Virus record (IMG/VR): IMGVR_UViG_3300047409_000059
Location: 1-29,211 of that record
Length of the DNA stretch: 29,211 nt
From: a virus
Direction: 5' to 3' (one strand)
The position numbers were made by a program, and so were the translations under genes. Positions 15,027 to 22,307 of the stretch are shown here, one piece after another (within the stretch, counting starts at the first letter, position 1; the number at the start of each line of letters is the position of its first letter). The notes below the pieces were generated by a model that saw nothing but the letters and a program-made list of their open reading frames with translations, ran no database searches and had not been told where the DNA came from.

Positions 15027-16988
15027 TCATGCTCCAAGATAGTTCGACCGGATTATTCGCCTGACACGTCTCGCCTGAGTGACCGCTGGTGGTGATGGCG
15101 GCGGCGCTTGTGGATTGCTGGGCGGTGGTGCGACTACCTCAGATGGGGTTGATGGCTCCCTGCCGACACCATCCATAGTTCCGGTTCTTTTATTTTGCAA
15201 GGGAATGCGCTGCACATTCAGCAAGTAACCAGCCGCAGCCGCCATCGCCTCGCAGTCGAGGAAGTGGTTATCGCGCGACCGCTGCACCCATTCCACTCGC
15301 CCTGTGGGTTGCTTCAATCTCGCTTCCGAAACCAGTTGCTTGCAATAGTCGTCATCGATCCCCTTGAAAACATGCCATCCGCCGACGTGATCATCCGGCC
15401 AGCGCAACCGCTCATGCACCCAGCACTTCCAGTGGTCGGTATCGAGGCGGACCAGATCGAGACCATACTTGGCCGCCTTGCCGTCCTTGCGATTGACCTC
15501 GATCTTGCTGAAGACCAGCGGCGTGCGCATCGCCGTGGGCGATCCCTTGGTCGGCCTGACGCGGCGCAGGAAGCGGCGGCAGAACTCATAGACCCGATTG
15601 ATCGGTAGCGTGTCGGTCTTGCCCGGTCGAAAGCCGCTGTCCACGAAACAGAGCTTGATCGGAATACCATCGACCGGCTGCGACACCAGATCGCCAAGCG
15701 CCGCCCAGATTTCCTCTTCGGCAGTATCGCCACGGAGATAGCCGTAATTGATCAGCCACGAAGTCGCGCGCGGTCCCCAGCCTCTGATCACCCACGGGAT
15801 GGAATGCTTCTGCACGTCACAGGTCAGAGTGAGGTAAAGAACATCGCCCGGCACCTCGCCGCGCACATAGGTTGCGCGTCGGGACTTCTCCTTGATTTCA
15901 ACCCACTCAGGGACTTCGCCGCCGCCCGGTGAGTACAGTTCACCGAAGCCCGCGTTGATGGCTTGCTGGACCATCGCGTCATCGCCGGATTGCTGCGCCT
16001 CGACCAGCACCGACACGCGCTCGCCGAATGTCACGAACGGCGATGCGAGACCGGAGACCCAGAACGATATCGCCTTGGTATCCGGCACTGGCCCCGTGAC
16101 GATGCCGCCCTTATCGATGCCCTGACCCGGCGCGACGTATCGCCCGCGCGAATTCATTTCCGCCTTGTGACTGTCCTCGACCACGCCATTGCAGATCGGG
16201 CACTCCATGAACGTCTCGCGCCCGGCTTCCAGCGGCGTCACCTTCAACGGGAAGCGCATGAGATTGAAACGCGGCACAAAGTATTCATCGCAATGCGGGC
16301 ACGGCCAGCACCAGTGATGCCGCGTGCCTTGCTGCCAAAGCTGCCAGATCGGGCTTTCGATTTCATCTGACGCGGCAACGTCCCACAGATGCAGACCGGA
16401 CACGGCGTCCACCGACGTCGCCACTACACCGCGCTTCGGCGTTGACGTGACCACGCAGACGAAGTCGGCATAGGTGTCGCCGCGCCGCTCGACCAGTCCC
16501 AAGGGTCCGCCTTGGTTGTTCACGTTGTCGCGCATCTCGTCATATTCATCGATCAGCGCCAGCACCGCTGGATCGGACTTCAGCGCGGTGGACGATCCGG
16601 AATGCGCGAGACGAAACGGCACACCCGCAACGACCTTGCGCGTCTTGGTCATGCGCTTGCCTCTGGCGACCTTGGCCATGAGGGTCGGCGCTTCATCGAG
16701 TAGCGACATCACGCGCGGCTCAAACTGTTCGGTCAGGAATTGCTTGCTTGGTCCGACATAGAGGATCGGCCCCGGCTTCTGATCCAGCCGCTGCCCGGCG
16801 ACATCGAGCATGAGTTCCGATTTGCCGGTCTGCGCACCGAACACCATGACGACGCGCCGCCATGTGCCCGCAGCCACGGCGCGCTCCGGTTCGATGACGT
16901 AGGGCGTCAGGAGCGGATCACGCGGCCCCGGCACCGCTGCCGTTTGCGGATACGTCCGGTTCGCTGCCGCCCACAGGTCCGGTTCCAT
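15027..16988 (-). CDS. Terminase large subunit (lambda gpA family)
   Basis: 653 aa from the ATG at 16988; an alternative ATG at 17003 has no visible ribosome-binding site. The ATPase half has the deviant Walker A GAQTGKSE (about 51-58) typical of gpA, and Walker B LALIDEYDEM (about 143-152). Two cysteine pairs, CPHC and CPIC, form a putative zinc site in the middle. The nuclease half has YLTLTCDVQ and CFVDSGFRPGKTD with acidic metal ligands, and ends in a DCEAMAAAAGY segment common in gpA. A Pro/Arg-rich tail follows. It cuts concatemeric DNA and drives packaging. The gene overlaps the small subunit by 71 nt. Confidence 0.92.
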   Translation of the reverse strand: MEPDLWAAANRTYPQTAAVPGPRDPLLTPYVIEPERAVAAGTWRRVVMVFGAQTGKSELMLDVAGQRLDQKPGPILYVGPSKQFLTEQFEPRVMSLLDEAPTLMAKVARGKRMTKTRKVVAGVPFRLAHSGSSTALKSDPAVLALIDEYDEMRDNVNNQGGPLGLVERRGDTYADFVCVVTSTPKRGVVATSVDAVSGLHLWDVAASDEIESPIWQLWQQGTRHHWCWPCPHCDEYFVPRFNLMRFPLKVTPLEAGRETFMECPICNGVVEDSHKAEMNSRGRYVAPGQGIDKGGIVTGPVPDTKAISFWVSGLASPFVTFGERVSVLVEAQQSGDDAMVQQAINAGFGELYSPGGGEVPEWVEIKEKSRRATYVRGEVPGDVLYLTLTCDVQKHSIPWVIRGWGPRATSWLINYGYLRGDTAEEEIWAALGDLVSQPVDGIPIKLCFVDSGFRPGKTDTLPINRVYEFCRRFLRRVRPTKGSPTAMRTPLVFSKIEVNRKDGKAAKYGLDLVRLDTDHWKCWVHERLRWPDDHVGGWHVFKGIDDDYCKQLVSEARLKQPTGRVEWVQRSRDNHFLDCEAMAAAAGYLLNVQRIPLQNKRTGTMDGVGREPSTPSEVVAPPPSNPQAPPPSPPAVTQARRVRRIIRSNYLGA

Positions 16989-17493
16989 CGGCTCCGAAGG
17001 CATCATCAGTGCCGCGAACCGTCTCCAAGCGAATGGCCTGTGCCATTGCGTACTCTGCAATCCGGCGAAGTCTGGCATTTATTTCCCGCTCTATCGTTCT
17101 GCGCACGGTCAAATCCCGCGAGCATGTCGCCGCCACCCCGGCGAACTCCATCCGTACCACACCCGCAAACCCTTCAATCATTTCTTCGAAGAAGGGACGC
17201 GGCACCAGTTGGCTCAAACGAACCGCCGTCCGGACTTCGATGTCCTTGGCGCGAGCGTCACGGATGCGACTGTCGGCGGCGCTGACGTTCTGTCGCCGCG
17301 TTTCATCGCGCAGGAATTTTATATAACCCTGCACGGCAGAAACCAGACTGTACTGACCGCGAGCGTGCCGCTTGATGTAGCCTTCGTTGACCAATTGCTC
17401 CACTCGCTGCCGCGACAGCATGAGCAACTGGCACAGGACCGGCGTGGTGATGATCGTCTCGCCTTCCGGTGCGCCTTCGTCTTCGTCCGCCAT
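16918..17493 (-). CDS. Terminase small subunit (Nu1-like)
   Basis: 191 aa. AGGAG abuts the ATG at 17499 but sits 6 nt before the in-frame ATG at 17493, so 17493 is the likelier start. Residues about 17-65 form a winged-helix-like DNA-binding domain: TTPVLCQLLMLSRQRVEQLVNEGYIKR in two halves, then GQYSLVSAVQGYIKFL, as in Nu1 proteins, which recognise the packaging site. A helical oligomerisation region follows (about 65-160), and a Gly/Ser/Asp-rich tail overlaps the large subunit gene. First gene of the leftward structural operon. Confidence 0.8.
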   Translation of the reverse strand: MADEDEGAPEGETIITTPVLCQLLMLSRQRVEQLVNEGYIKRHARGQYSLVSAVQGYIKFLRDETRRQNVSAADSRIRDARAKDIEVRTAVRLSQLVPRPFFEEMIEGFAGVVRMEFAGVAATCSRDLTVRRTIEREINARLRRIAEYAMAQAIRLETVRGTDDAFGADGTGPVGGSEPDVSANGSGAGAA

Positions 17494-17562
17494 CGCCATC
17501 TCCTGTTTGGGAATGCCGGTGACGATACGCGCGAGGAGAGCATCCGACCAGCGTGCATCTCC

Positions 17563-17629
17563 TTCCTGAAAATCAGGAACCGCACCCGGTTTTCGTCGTC
17601 ACGCCTGAAAATCAGAAATCCTGAAAAGG
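17563..17629. promoter_or_regulatory. Operator-like repeats CCTGAAAATCAGG
   Basis: TTCCTGAAAATCAGGAA (17563-17579) is a perfect 7-3-7 palindrome. A second copy CCTGAAAATCAG (17604-17615) and a half-copy TCCTGAAAAGG (17619-17629) follow. Three related sites about 70 nt upstream of the terminase start look like binding sites for a dimeric repressor or activator that controls late genes. The regulator is not identified. The HTH protein at 25889-26104 is one candidate. Confidence 0.5.
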
Positions 17630-17650
17630 CCGGGAAACACTATAAAACAA

Positions 17651-17668
17651 GCACTTTCCCGAAAGTGC
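17651..17668. promoter_or_regulatory. Palindrome GCACTTTC-CC-GAAAGTGC
   Basis: A perfect 8-bp inverted repeat with a 2-nt centre, next to AT-rich TATAAAACAA (17641-17650). It could be an operator or part of a leftward promoter. The 2-nt spacer makes an RNA hairpin unlikely. Confidence 0.4.
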
Positions 17669-17728
17669 ATAGGGTATAGTGCCCCATGAATTCGGCTAAC
17701 CTATTGATCCTGCAAGGATAATCCCAGC

Positions 17729-17757
17729 TTGTTCGATAGTGCAAAATGCCCTATATT
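17729..17757 (+). promoter_or_regulatory. Candidate sigma70-type promoter for the rightward operon
   Basis: TTGTTC (17729-17734), a 17-nt spacer, and TATATT (17752-17757) match a -35/-10 layout with optimal spacing. Transcription would start near 17764 and give a 5' leader of about 460 nt before the first supported gene at 18223. The spacer contains one arm (ATGCCCTAT) of an inverted repeat, so the promoter may be regulated. Confidence 0.4.
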
Positions 17758-18130
17758 CTGTGCAGTTCAGACGTTGATTGTTTGAACGAATAAGACCGAC
17801 TGTTACACGCGATCCAGACGCCGCGAGAGTGCTTCATGCTCTCGCCCTCACGCGCCCAGAAGCCCTTGCCGCAGTGACTGCGCCAAGACAAGTTTTGGGA
17901 GATGCTGTTAAGCGCCGTTCGGATTGAGATGAGATGCGAAAGCATTTTGATCGCGGGGTGGTTTACAGCGGGGTGCGCGGGTCTTTCGAACCGCAATGCA
18001 CGCCTTCGCGGCTCCTGACATGGGACGCTGCAACGGAACTTATTCGCACGCGCCGCAGTGATGCGCCGCCGCCCAAACAATATCCCAACGTCTGAACGTC
18101 AAAAGCCTTCATGCATTTATGCCTCTGATT

Positions 18131-18222
18131 GTTTCGACACTGTCCACGGTTTGCTCCCGTGGACAGCACGAAGCAATTGCTTCCGACGCGCGATCATGCG
18201 CGGCGATTAGAGAGCAACTAAA
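18131..18222 (+). promoter_or_regulatory. Start-associated structured element, copy 1
   Basis: GTTTCG (18131-18136), ACA, then stem CTGTCCACGG (18140-18149) with CCGTGGACAG (18157-18166), then CACGAAGC. GAAGC (18170-18174) also forms a second hairpin with GCTTC (18179-18183) across AATT. A third small GC stem follows, CGCGC/GCGCG. The end is a variant of the conserved start sequence, AGAGAGCAACTAAA, before ATG 18223. The T-run of an intrinsic terminator is absent. Confidence 0.7.
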
Positions 18223-18435
18223 ATGGCCCACGAAGTCTACGCAATCGAACATCACGATTTGACGACCAACGTCCGAACGCTCCTCGATCACATGCTTGGA
18301 GAAAAAGACGCGATGGAAAAAACCTACGTCAAGCCGTGGAACAGAACAGCGAAGCGAAAGAAGTGGAACGTCCAATATCGTATCGTCCCCATGCCCTACG
18401 CCAACTCGCTTCCTGATTGGTTCGAATATTCCTGA
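18223..18435 (+). CDS. Small basic protein of unknown function, 70 aa
   Basis: The first supported gene of the rightward operon, starting MAHEVYAIEHHDLTTNVRTL. It is helical at first, then has an aromatic, basic C-terminal part (VKPWNRTAKRKKWNVQYRIV) ending NSLPDWFEYS. No family recognised. The start is supported by the conserved AGAGAGCAA element 6 nt upstream. An intrinsic terminator lies 56 nt after its stop, so this gene may be made more than, or separately from, the genes after it. That would fit a small early regulator, but this is inference. Confidence 0.7.
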   Translation: MAHEVYAIEHHDLTTNVRTLLDHMLGEKDAMEKTYVKPWNRTAKRKKWNVQYRIVPMPYANSLPDWFEYS

Positions 18436-18440
18436 ATGCT

Positions 18441-18545
18441 GTTTCGCCTCTGCGCATCCGAAAGGGTGCGCAGCACGAAGCAACATGCTTCACGCCCCAG
18501 CATCCGCTGCGGGCGTTTTTTGTTACCCATAGAAAGAGCAAGTCC
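18441..18545 (+). promoter_or_regulatory. Start-associated structured element, copy 2
   Basis: GTTTCG (18441-18446) precedes stem CTGCGCATCC (18450-18459), a GAAA tetraloop, and GGGTGCGCAG (18464-18473) with one T-G pair. Then CACGAAGC. GAAGCA (18477-18482) can form a second hairpin with TGCTTC (18486-18491). A true terminator hairpin (18492-18521) is inserted before the conserved start sequence AGAAAGAGCAAGTCC and the ATG of the MoxR-like gene. Confidence 0.75.
18492..18521 (+). terminator. Intrinsic (rho-independent) terminator
   Basis: ACGCCC-CAGC (18492-18501), loop ATCC, GCTG (18506-18509), a bulged C, GGGCGT (18511-18516), then a run of six T (18516-18521). The stem has 10 pairs with one bulge. 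It should stop or attenuate transcription between the 70-aa gene and the MoxR/VWA genes. Confidence 0.75.
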
Positions 18546-19571
18546 ATGTCTAGTGTTATCACTCTGAAGAACACCGAAGTCTCCATCGCCACGGCGGCTC
18601 GCCGCACTCGCAAACTTATTGCGAAGCGGAAACCCGTCATGCTTTGGGGCAAGCCCGGCATCGGCAAGTCTGATCTGGTTCGCCAGATTGGCGCGATGCT
18701 TGGGATGAAGGTGATCGAATTCAGAACCAACATTCGCGAGCCTGTTGACGTGCGCGGCATTCCGGTGCCGTGCGAAAAGACGGGCACCACTCGATGGTTC
18801 GTCCCTGACGAATTGCCGCAAGTGGATCGCGATGGTGAATGCGGCATCCTGTTCATTGACGAAATCAATACCGGGACGTTGCAGATGATGGCGGTGATGT
18901 TCGGCCTCGTGCTTGACCGTCGCGTCGGTGAATACGTCCTGCCGAATGGCTGGGTGATCATCGCAGCGGGCAACATGGTCGCCGACAAGGCTGCGGCTCA
19001 ACGAATGCCGACAGCCCTGCGAAATCGTTTCGCGCATATCTATTGCAAAGCCGATCTGGCTGCGTGGTGCGCGTGGGCGAATTCGAACGGCATCGCCCCT
19101 GAACTGGTCGCGTTCCTGCGACTGCGTCCAGACTTCATCCACGTCATGCCTGTTGGTGATGAAAATGCATTCCCCACTCCGCGTTCGTGGGCGCAATGCA
19201 GCGACTTCGTGAACGAAGACAAGGAAGACAGGATGGCGCTGTTCGCCAGCTTTGTCGGCGATGCCTACGCAACGGAGTTGGATGCGTTCATCGATCTGTA
19301 CCACTCGATTGGTTCACTCGATGCAATCATCAAAGACCCGAAGGGCGCGAACGTGCCGACTGAACCGTCCTTGCGGTACGCAGTCTGCACGGGCTTGGCC
19401 AGAATGGCGACGAAGAAAACCTTCCCGAACATCGTCACGTTCGCCAAGCGACTGAACCGCGAAAGCCAAATCTTGCTTGTCACCGATGCAACGCAGCGGG
19501 ACGATGATTTGAAAAACACCGCCGTTTACGGCGAGTGGGCTGTCGCCAATCAAGACATCACGATCCAATAA
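18546..19571 (+). CDS. MoxR-type AAA+ ATPase
   Basis: 341 aa from the ATG at 18546, directly after AGAAAGAGCAAGTCC. AAA+ features: Walker A GKPGIGKS (35-42), Walker B ILFIDEIN (101-108), sensor 1 in VIIAAGN (137-143), and an arginine-finger region ALRNRFAH (157-164). PVDVRGIPVP between Walker A and B and TGTLQMMAVMFGLVLDRRVG after Walker B fit the AAA_5/MoxR lineage. MoxR ATPases act as chaperone-like partners of VWA proteins, here most likely the product two genes downstream. The C-terminal 170 residues form the helical lid and an unfamiliar domain. No transmembrane segment, so cytoplasmic. Confidence 0.88.
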   Translation: MSSVITLKNTEVSIATAARRTRKLIAKRKPVMLWGKPGIGKSDLVRQIGAMLGMKVIEFRTNIREPVDVRGIPVPCEKTGTTRWFVPDELPQVDRDGECGILFIDEINTGTLQMMAVMFGLVLDRRVGEYVLPNGWVIIAAGNMVADKAAAQRMPTALRNRFAHIYCKADLAAWCAWANSNGIAPELVAFLRLRPDFIHVMPVGDENAFPTPRSWAQCSDFVNEDKEDRMALFASFVGDAYATELDAFIDLYHSIGSLDAIIKDPKGANVPTEPSLRYAVCTGLARMATKKTFPNIVTFAKRLNRESQILLVTDATQRDDDLKNTAVYGEWAVANQDITIQ

Positions 19572-19575
19572 GTCT

Positions 19576-19687
19576 TGAACACTGCCACAGGGGTGCGAGC
19601 AATCGCACCCCTTCACAGTGTCCATCGACACTCGCTGCCTCGTGCAGTGAATACAACGCGGCCACGCGCCGCAGAAAGAGCAAGCCC
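19576..19687 (+). promoter_or_regulatory. Start-associated structured element, copy 3 (two-hairpin class)
   Basis: ACACTG...CAGTGT encloses GGGGTGCGA (19590-19598), loop GCAA, TCGCACCCC (19603-19611), a perfect 9-bp stem. A second hairpin CGCTGC...GCAGTG follows near 19633-19650. The element ends in AGAAAGAGCAAGCCC before ATG 19688. It shares its design with copy 4 but differs from the GTTTCG class. Confidence 0.7.
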
Positions 19688-20584
19688 ATGTCTCCGAAGA
19701 AAATCACCACGCCGCTTTCACGCAAAGCGGTTTTGGTTTCCGTCAACATCTCTCAATGGACAGCGAGAAAGCTGGACAAGAAAGTGACCGACGAAACCAA
19801 CCGGCGTCACAATGCAACTGCCGACGCCGGGCGGTACAATAAGCTGTTGATCGCCGCCGATCATCTGAAGGAGTTGAGCGGGCTGGTTTCGAAAGCCCGA
19901 CAGCTTCATTACAAGATGACGCGACCGTGGGCCGACGAAGGCCCGCGCATTCTCGCCAACGTGCTGTATTCGAAGTTCAGTGATGAATTCCGAACCATCA
20001 AGCGGGAGTTCAATGTCGCCGCTGACCGTTTCGCCAAAGTTTACCCGACGCTGATTGAAGAGCGGAAGGGCAAGCTCAATGGAATGTTCAACGAAGCGGA
20101 CTATCCGCCGCCCTCACAGATCAGATCAAAATTCCAACTTGATCTGACCGTGCTGCCGTTCCCCGACGCCGACGATTTCCGATCCACACTGGATGACGAA
20201 ACGGTTGAGGAGATCAGGCAGCAACTCAAGTCCACGTCCGACGCCGTGTTGGACAATGCCATGAAGACGACCGCCGAACAGATCATCAAGACTGTTGGGC
20301 ACATGGCAACGTCGCTCGCCGAATACAAAGCGAGCGGCGGCAAGGGCGACAAGGCAGAGGGCGTTTTCCGCGACAGCTTAGTGGAGAACGTCAGAGAGTT
20401 GGCAGAGCTTCTGCCCGCTTTCAATCTGACCGACGACCCGCGCCTTGACGCAATCACGAAGCGGATCAAATCCGAATTGTGCGTTGAGGAAGCTGCCGAC
20501 CTTCGCAAGAACGACGGCGTCCGCGAGAGCGTCCAGAAGAGCGCCGACGATATCGTCGCCGCTGTCAGCCAACTATTCGGCTGA
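19688..20584 (+). CDS. Helical partner of the MoxR/VWA pair (DUF3150-like?)
   Basis: 298 aa, starting MSPKKITTPLSRKAVLVSVN with 'ISQWTARKLDKKVTDE' next. Almost entirely alpha-helical by composition, with conserved-looking 'GRYNKLLIAADHLKEL', 'LHYKMTRPWADEGPRILANVLYSKF' (split here by a loop), and 'DLTVLPFPDADDFR'. It resembles phage proteins annotated as DUF3150 that occur beside MoxR and VWA genes; I am not certain of the family. Lying between the ATPase and the VWA protein, each behind the same type of leader element, it is probably the third subunit of the complex. Confidence 0.65.
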   Translation: MSPKKITTPLSRKAVLVSVNISQWTARKLDKKVTDETNRRHNATADAGRYNKLLIAADHLKELSGLVSKARQLHYKMTRPWADEGPRILANVLYSKFSDEFRTIKREFNVAADRFAKVYPTLIEERKGKLNGMFNEADYPPPSQIRSKFQLDLTVLPFPDADDFRSTLDDETVEEIRQQLKSTSDAVLDNAMKTTAEQIIKTVGHMATSLAEYKASGGKGDKAEGVFRDSLVENVRELAELLPAFNLTDDPRLDAITKRIKSELCVEEAADLRKNDGVRESVQKSADDIVAAVSQLFG

Positions 20585-20587
20585 TGA

Positions 20588-20687
20588 TCACTGCCACAGG
20601 GGCGTGCAGCAATGCACGCCCTTCCACAGTGTTCATCCGAACACTCGCCGCATTCGTGCGGTGACTGCAAACAGAAAGAGCAAGTCC
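20588..20687 (+). promoter_or_regulatory. Start-associated structured element, copy 4 (two-hairpin class)
   Basis: CACTG...CAGTG encloses GGGCGTGCA (20600-20608), a GCAA tetraloop, and TGCACGCCC (20613-20621). The second hairpin is CGCCGCA, TTCG tetraloop, TGCGGTG (about 20647-20664) with one G-T pair. AGAAAGAGCAAGTCC then leads to ATG 20688. Stem sequences differ from copy 3 at several paired positions while pairing is kept. Confidence 0.75.
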
Positions 20688-22223
20688 ATGTCTATTGATA
20701 TCGAAGCAACCCTTCGCGTTGAGAAAGCGCGAGGCGAGTTGATCTTGGCACGTCGCTTCTATGGCGTGCTGGTGTCGAATGTCGTTCCTGTTCTGTCGCG
20801 GAAATTCCCGACGATGGCCACAGACGGCAAGCGGCACTATTTCAATCCCGACTTCGTTTGCGGATTGAGCAAGAACCATCTTGGCGTTGAGACCGATCCG
20901 GCGATCCTGTTGCTGGGTGTTCAAGCTCACGAAAGCGAGCATGATGCCCGACACCACGGCACGCGCCGCAACGGTCGAGACCCAGAGGAATGGAACGTCT
21001 GTTGCGACTATGCAATCAACATCGATCTAATCGATGAGGGCTTCCAGCTTCCCTTTGGCGCACTGATTGATCCGCAATATCGCGGCATGAGTGCAGAGGA
21101 CATCTACCGATCCCGTGAGCTTGACCGCGAGCGGGACAAACCGGAAGAGCCGCAAGACCAAGAGAACGAAGACGACGGCACCGAAGACGGGCTGGACGAT
21201 GCTGACACGAACCCGCCGCCGAAGGGTGGCGAGGACGACAGCGACGAACAGAACGAACCCGAAGACGGCGACGACAGCGATGCTGACGGCGACGACAAGG
21301 GTGACGACGGCAAGTCCGAAGACGATGCCGACGAAGACGGCGAAGGCGGCAGCGGCAACGCTGATGCTGACGACGGCGACGAAGGCGAGAGCGAGGGCGA
21401 CGGCAAAGGCGGTGACGCTGGCGACGATGCCCAAGGCAAAGGCGCTGGCAGCGGTGACGCTGAAGGCGAAGGCGAAGCTGGCGAGGGTGAAGCGCAGACG
21501 TCGGGCGATCCCGGCATGTGCGGCGAAGTCCTCGACAGTGCATTGGAAGACAGCGACATCGGCGAAGAGGAAATCAAGTGGGAACGCGCAGTGCGCCAAG
21601 CCGCTTCGATGGCCAAAGCTGCCGGTCAATTGCCCGGTCATATCTCGCGAGAGATTGAACGGACGAACAATCCCACCCGCGATTGGCGCGATGAACTGCG
21701 GGAGTTTTGCGAACAGGGTGCGCTGCGCATCGAAACATGGAACCGGCCCAATCGCCGCTTCATGGGTCGCGGCATCGTGCTGCCCTCAACACAAAAAGAC
21801 GGCGTCTCCAAAGCGGCGTTTCTAATCGACACTTCAGGATCATGCGACGAAGTCGCGTTGGCCTGTGTCCGTGACGAAGCGCAAGCGATGATGGACGACG
21901 GCATCATTGACGAAATCGTGGTGGTCTACGGCGACACCCGCGTTACCCGCGTCGATGAATTCAGAACAGGCGATGAATTGGAATTCGATCCGCGTGGTGG
22001 CGGCGGCACCGATATGGAGCCGCTGTTTAGCTTCGTTGCTGAAGAGCATGAAGACGCCGCGTTGATCGTCTGTTTCACCGATCTGGATTTCTACAAGTCC
22101 TGTGGCGACGAGCCGCACTGTCCAGTGCTGTTCGCCGTTCATGGGTATCCGCAATTCGTGAAGGCGAAGATTGAAGCTGGCGCTCCTTGGGGCGCAAAGG
22201 CAATCGACGTCGGCGCGCATTGA
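20688..22223 (+). CDS. VWA-like metallopeptidase (DUF2201-type)
   Basis: 511 aa from the ATG at 20688. The N-terminal domain has HESEH (81-85), a zinc-metallopeptidase HExxH, followed by EWNVCCDYAINIDLI (101-115), as in the putative metallopeptidase domain paired with VWA-like DUF2201. Residues about 145-275 are a linker made mostly of Asp, Glu, Gly and Ala. The C-terminal VWA domain has a full MIDAS: DTSGS (381-385), Thr441 in GGGGTD and Asp465 in CFTDLDF. Together with the MoxR ATPase upstream this forms a MoxR-VWA pair, in which the ATPase remodels the partner or a client. Target unknown. No signal peptide or membrane segment. Confidence 0.85.
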   Translation: MSIDIEATLRVEKARGELILARRFYGVLVSNVVPVLSRKFPTMATDGKRHYFNPDFVCGLSKNHLGVETDPAILLLGVQAHESEHDARHHGTRRNGRDPEEWNVCCDYAINIDLIDEGFQLPFGALIDPQYRGMSAEDIYRSRELDRERDKPEEPQDQENEDDGTEDGLDDADTNPPPKGGEDDSDEQNEPEDGDDSDADGDDKGDDGKSEDDADEDGEGGSGNADADDGDEGESEGDGKGGDAGDDAQGKGAGSGDAEGEGEAGEGEAQTSGDPGMCGEVLDSALEDSDIGEEEIKWERAVRQAASMAKAAGQLPGHISREIERTNNPTRDWRDELREFCEQGALRIETWNRPNRRFMGRGIVLPSTQKDGVSKAAFLIDTSGSCDEVALACVRDEAQAMMDDGIIDEIVVVYGDTRVTRVDEFRTGDELEFDPRGGGGTDMEPLFSFVAEEHEDAALIVCFTDLDFYKSCGDEPHCPVLFAVHGYPQFVKAKIEAGAPWGAKAIDVGAH

Positions 22224-22307
22224 CGTTTCGCCACTGCGCAGTCCGAAAGGGCTGCGCAGCACGAAGCGCCAACATCAAATCAACCGGCGACTTCAGAAAG
22301 AGCAAGC
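22224..22307 (+). promoter_or_regulatory. Start-associated structured element, copy 5
   Basis: GTTTCG (22225-22230); stem CTGCGCAGTCC (22234-22244), GAAA loop, GGGCTGCGCAG (22249-22259) with one T-G pair. CGAAGC (22262-22267) can close the outer helix. Alternatively GAAGCGCC (22263-22270) pairs with GGCGACTTC (22286-22294), one A bulged, with a 15-nt loop. AGAAAGAGCAAGC then abuts ATG 22308. Confidence 0.75.

Larger units (their letters stand above)
17494..18130. other. Divergent control region without a convincing gene
   Basis: This spacer of about 640 bp separates the leftward head operon from the rightward accessory operon. It holds operator-like palindromes (17563-17629), an 18-bp palindrome (17651-17668), a promoter candidate for the right operon (17729-17757) and a GC-rich hairpin (GCGAGAG 17823-17829 with CTCTCGC 17839-17845). 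ATAGGGTAT (17669-17677) and the inverted copy ATGCCCTAT (17746-17754) flank the middle. A 38-codon frame at 17902-18018 (MLLSAVRIEM...) is possible, but I cannot support it. Nothing else convincing is visible. Confidence 0.6.

Noticed and set aside
17960-18010. TTCGAAA sequence resembling a tRNA T-loop
   Set aside because: Flanking bases do not form a T-stem, and no acceptor, D or anticodon arms can be found nearby.
17902-18018. 38-codon plus-strand frame with GGGAG next to its ATG
   Set aside because: A short hydrophobic stretch is present, but the ribosome-binding site is too close and no overlap or conserved element supports it; kept only as a remark.
17751-18080. 109-codon minus-strand frame in the control region
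   Set aside because: Composition is irregular, no ribosome-binding site is seen, and it runs through the promoter candidate and hairpins.
21016-21641. Minus-strand and alternate-frame open frames rich in Arg, Ala or Ser
   Set aside because: They arise from the Asp/Glu/Gly repeat codons of the VWA protein linker; low complexity makes stops rare in every frame.
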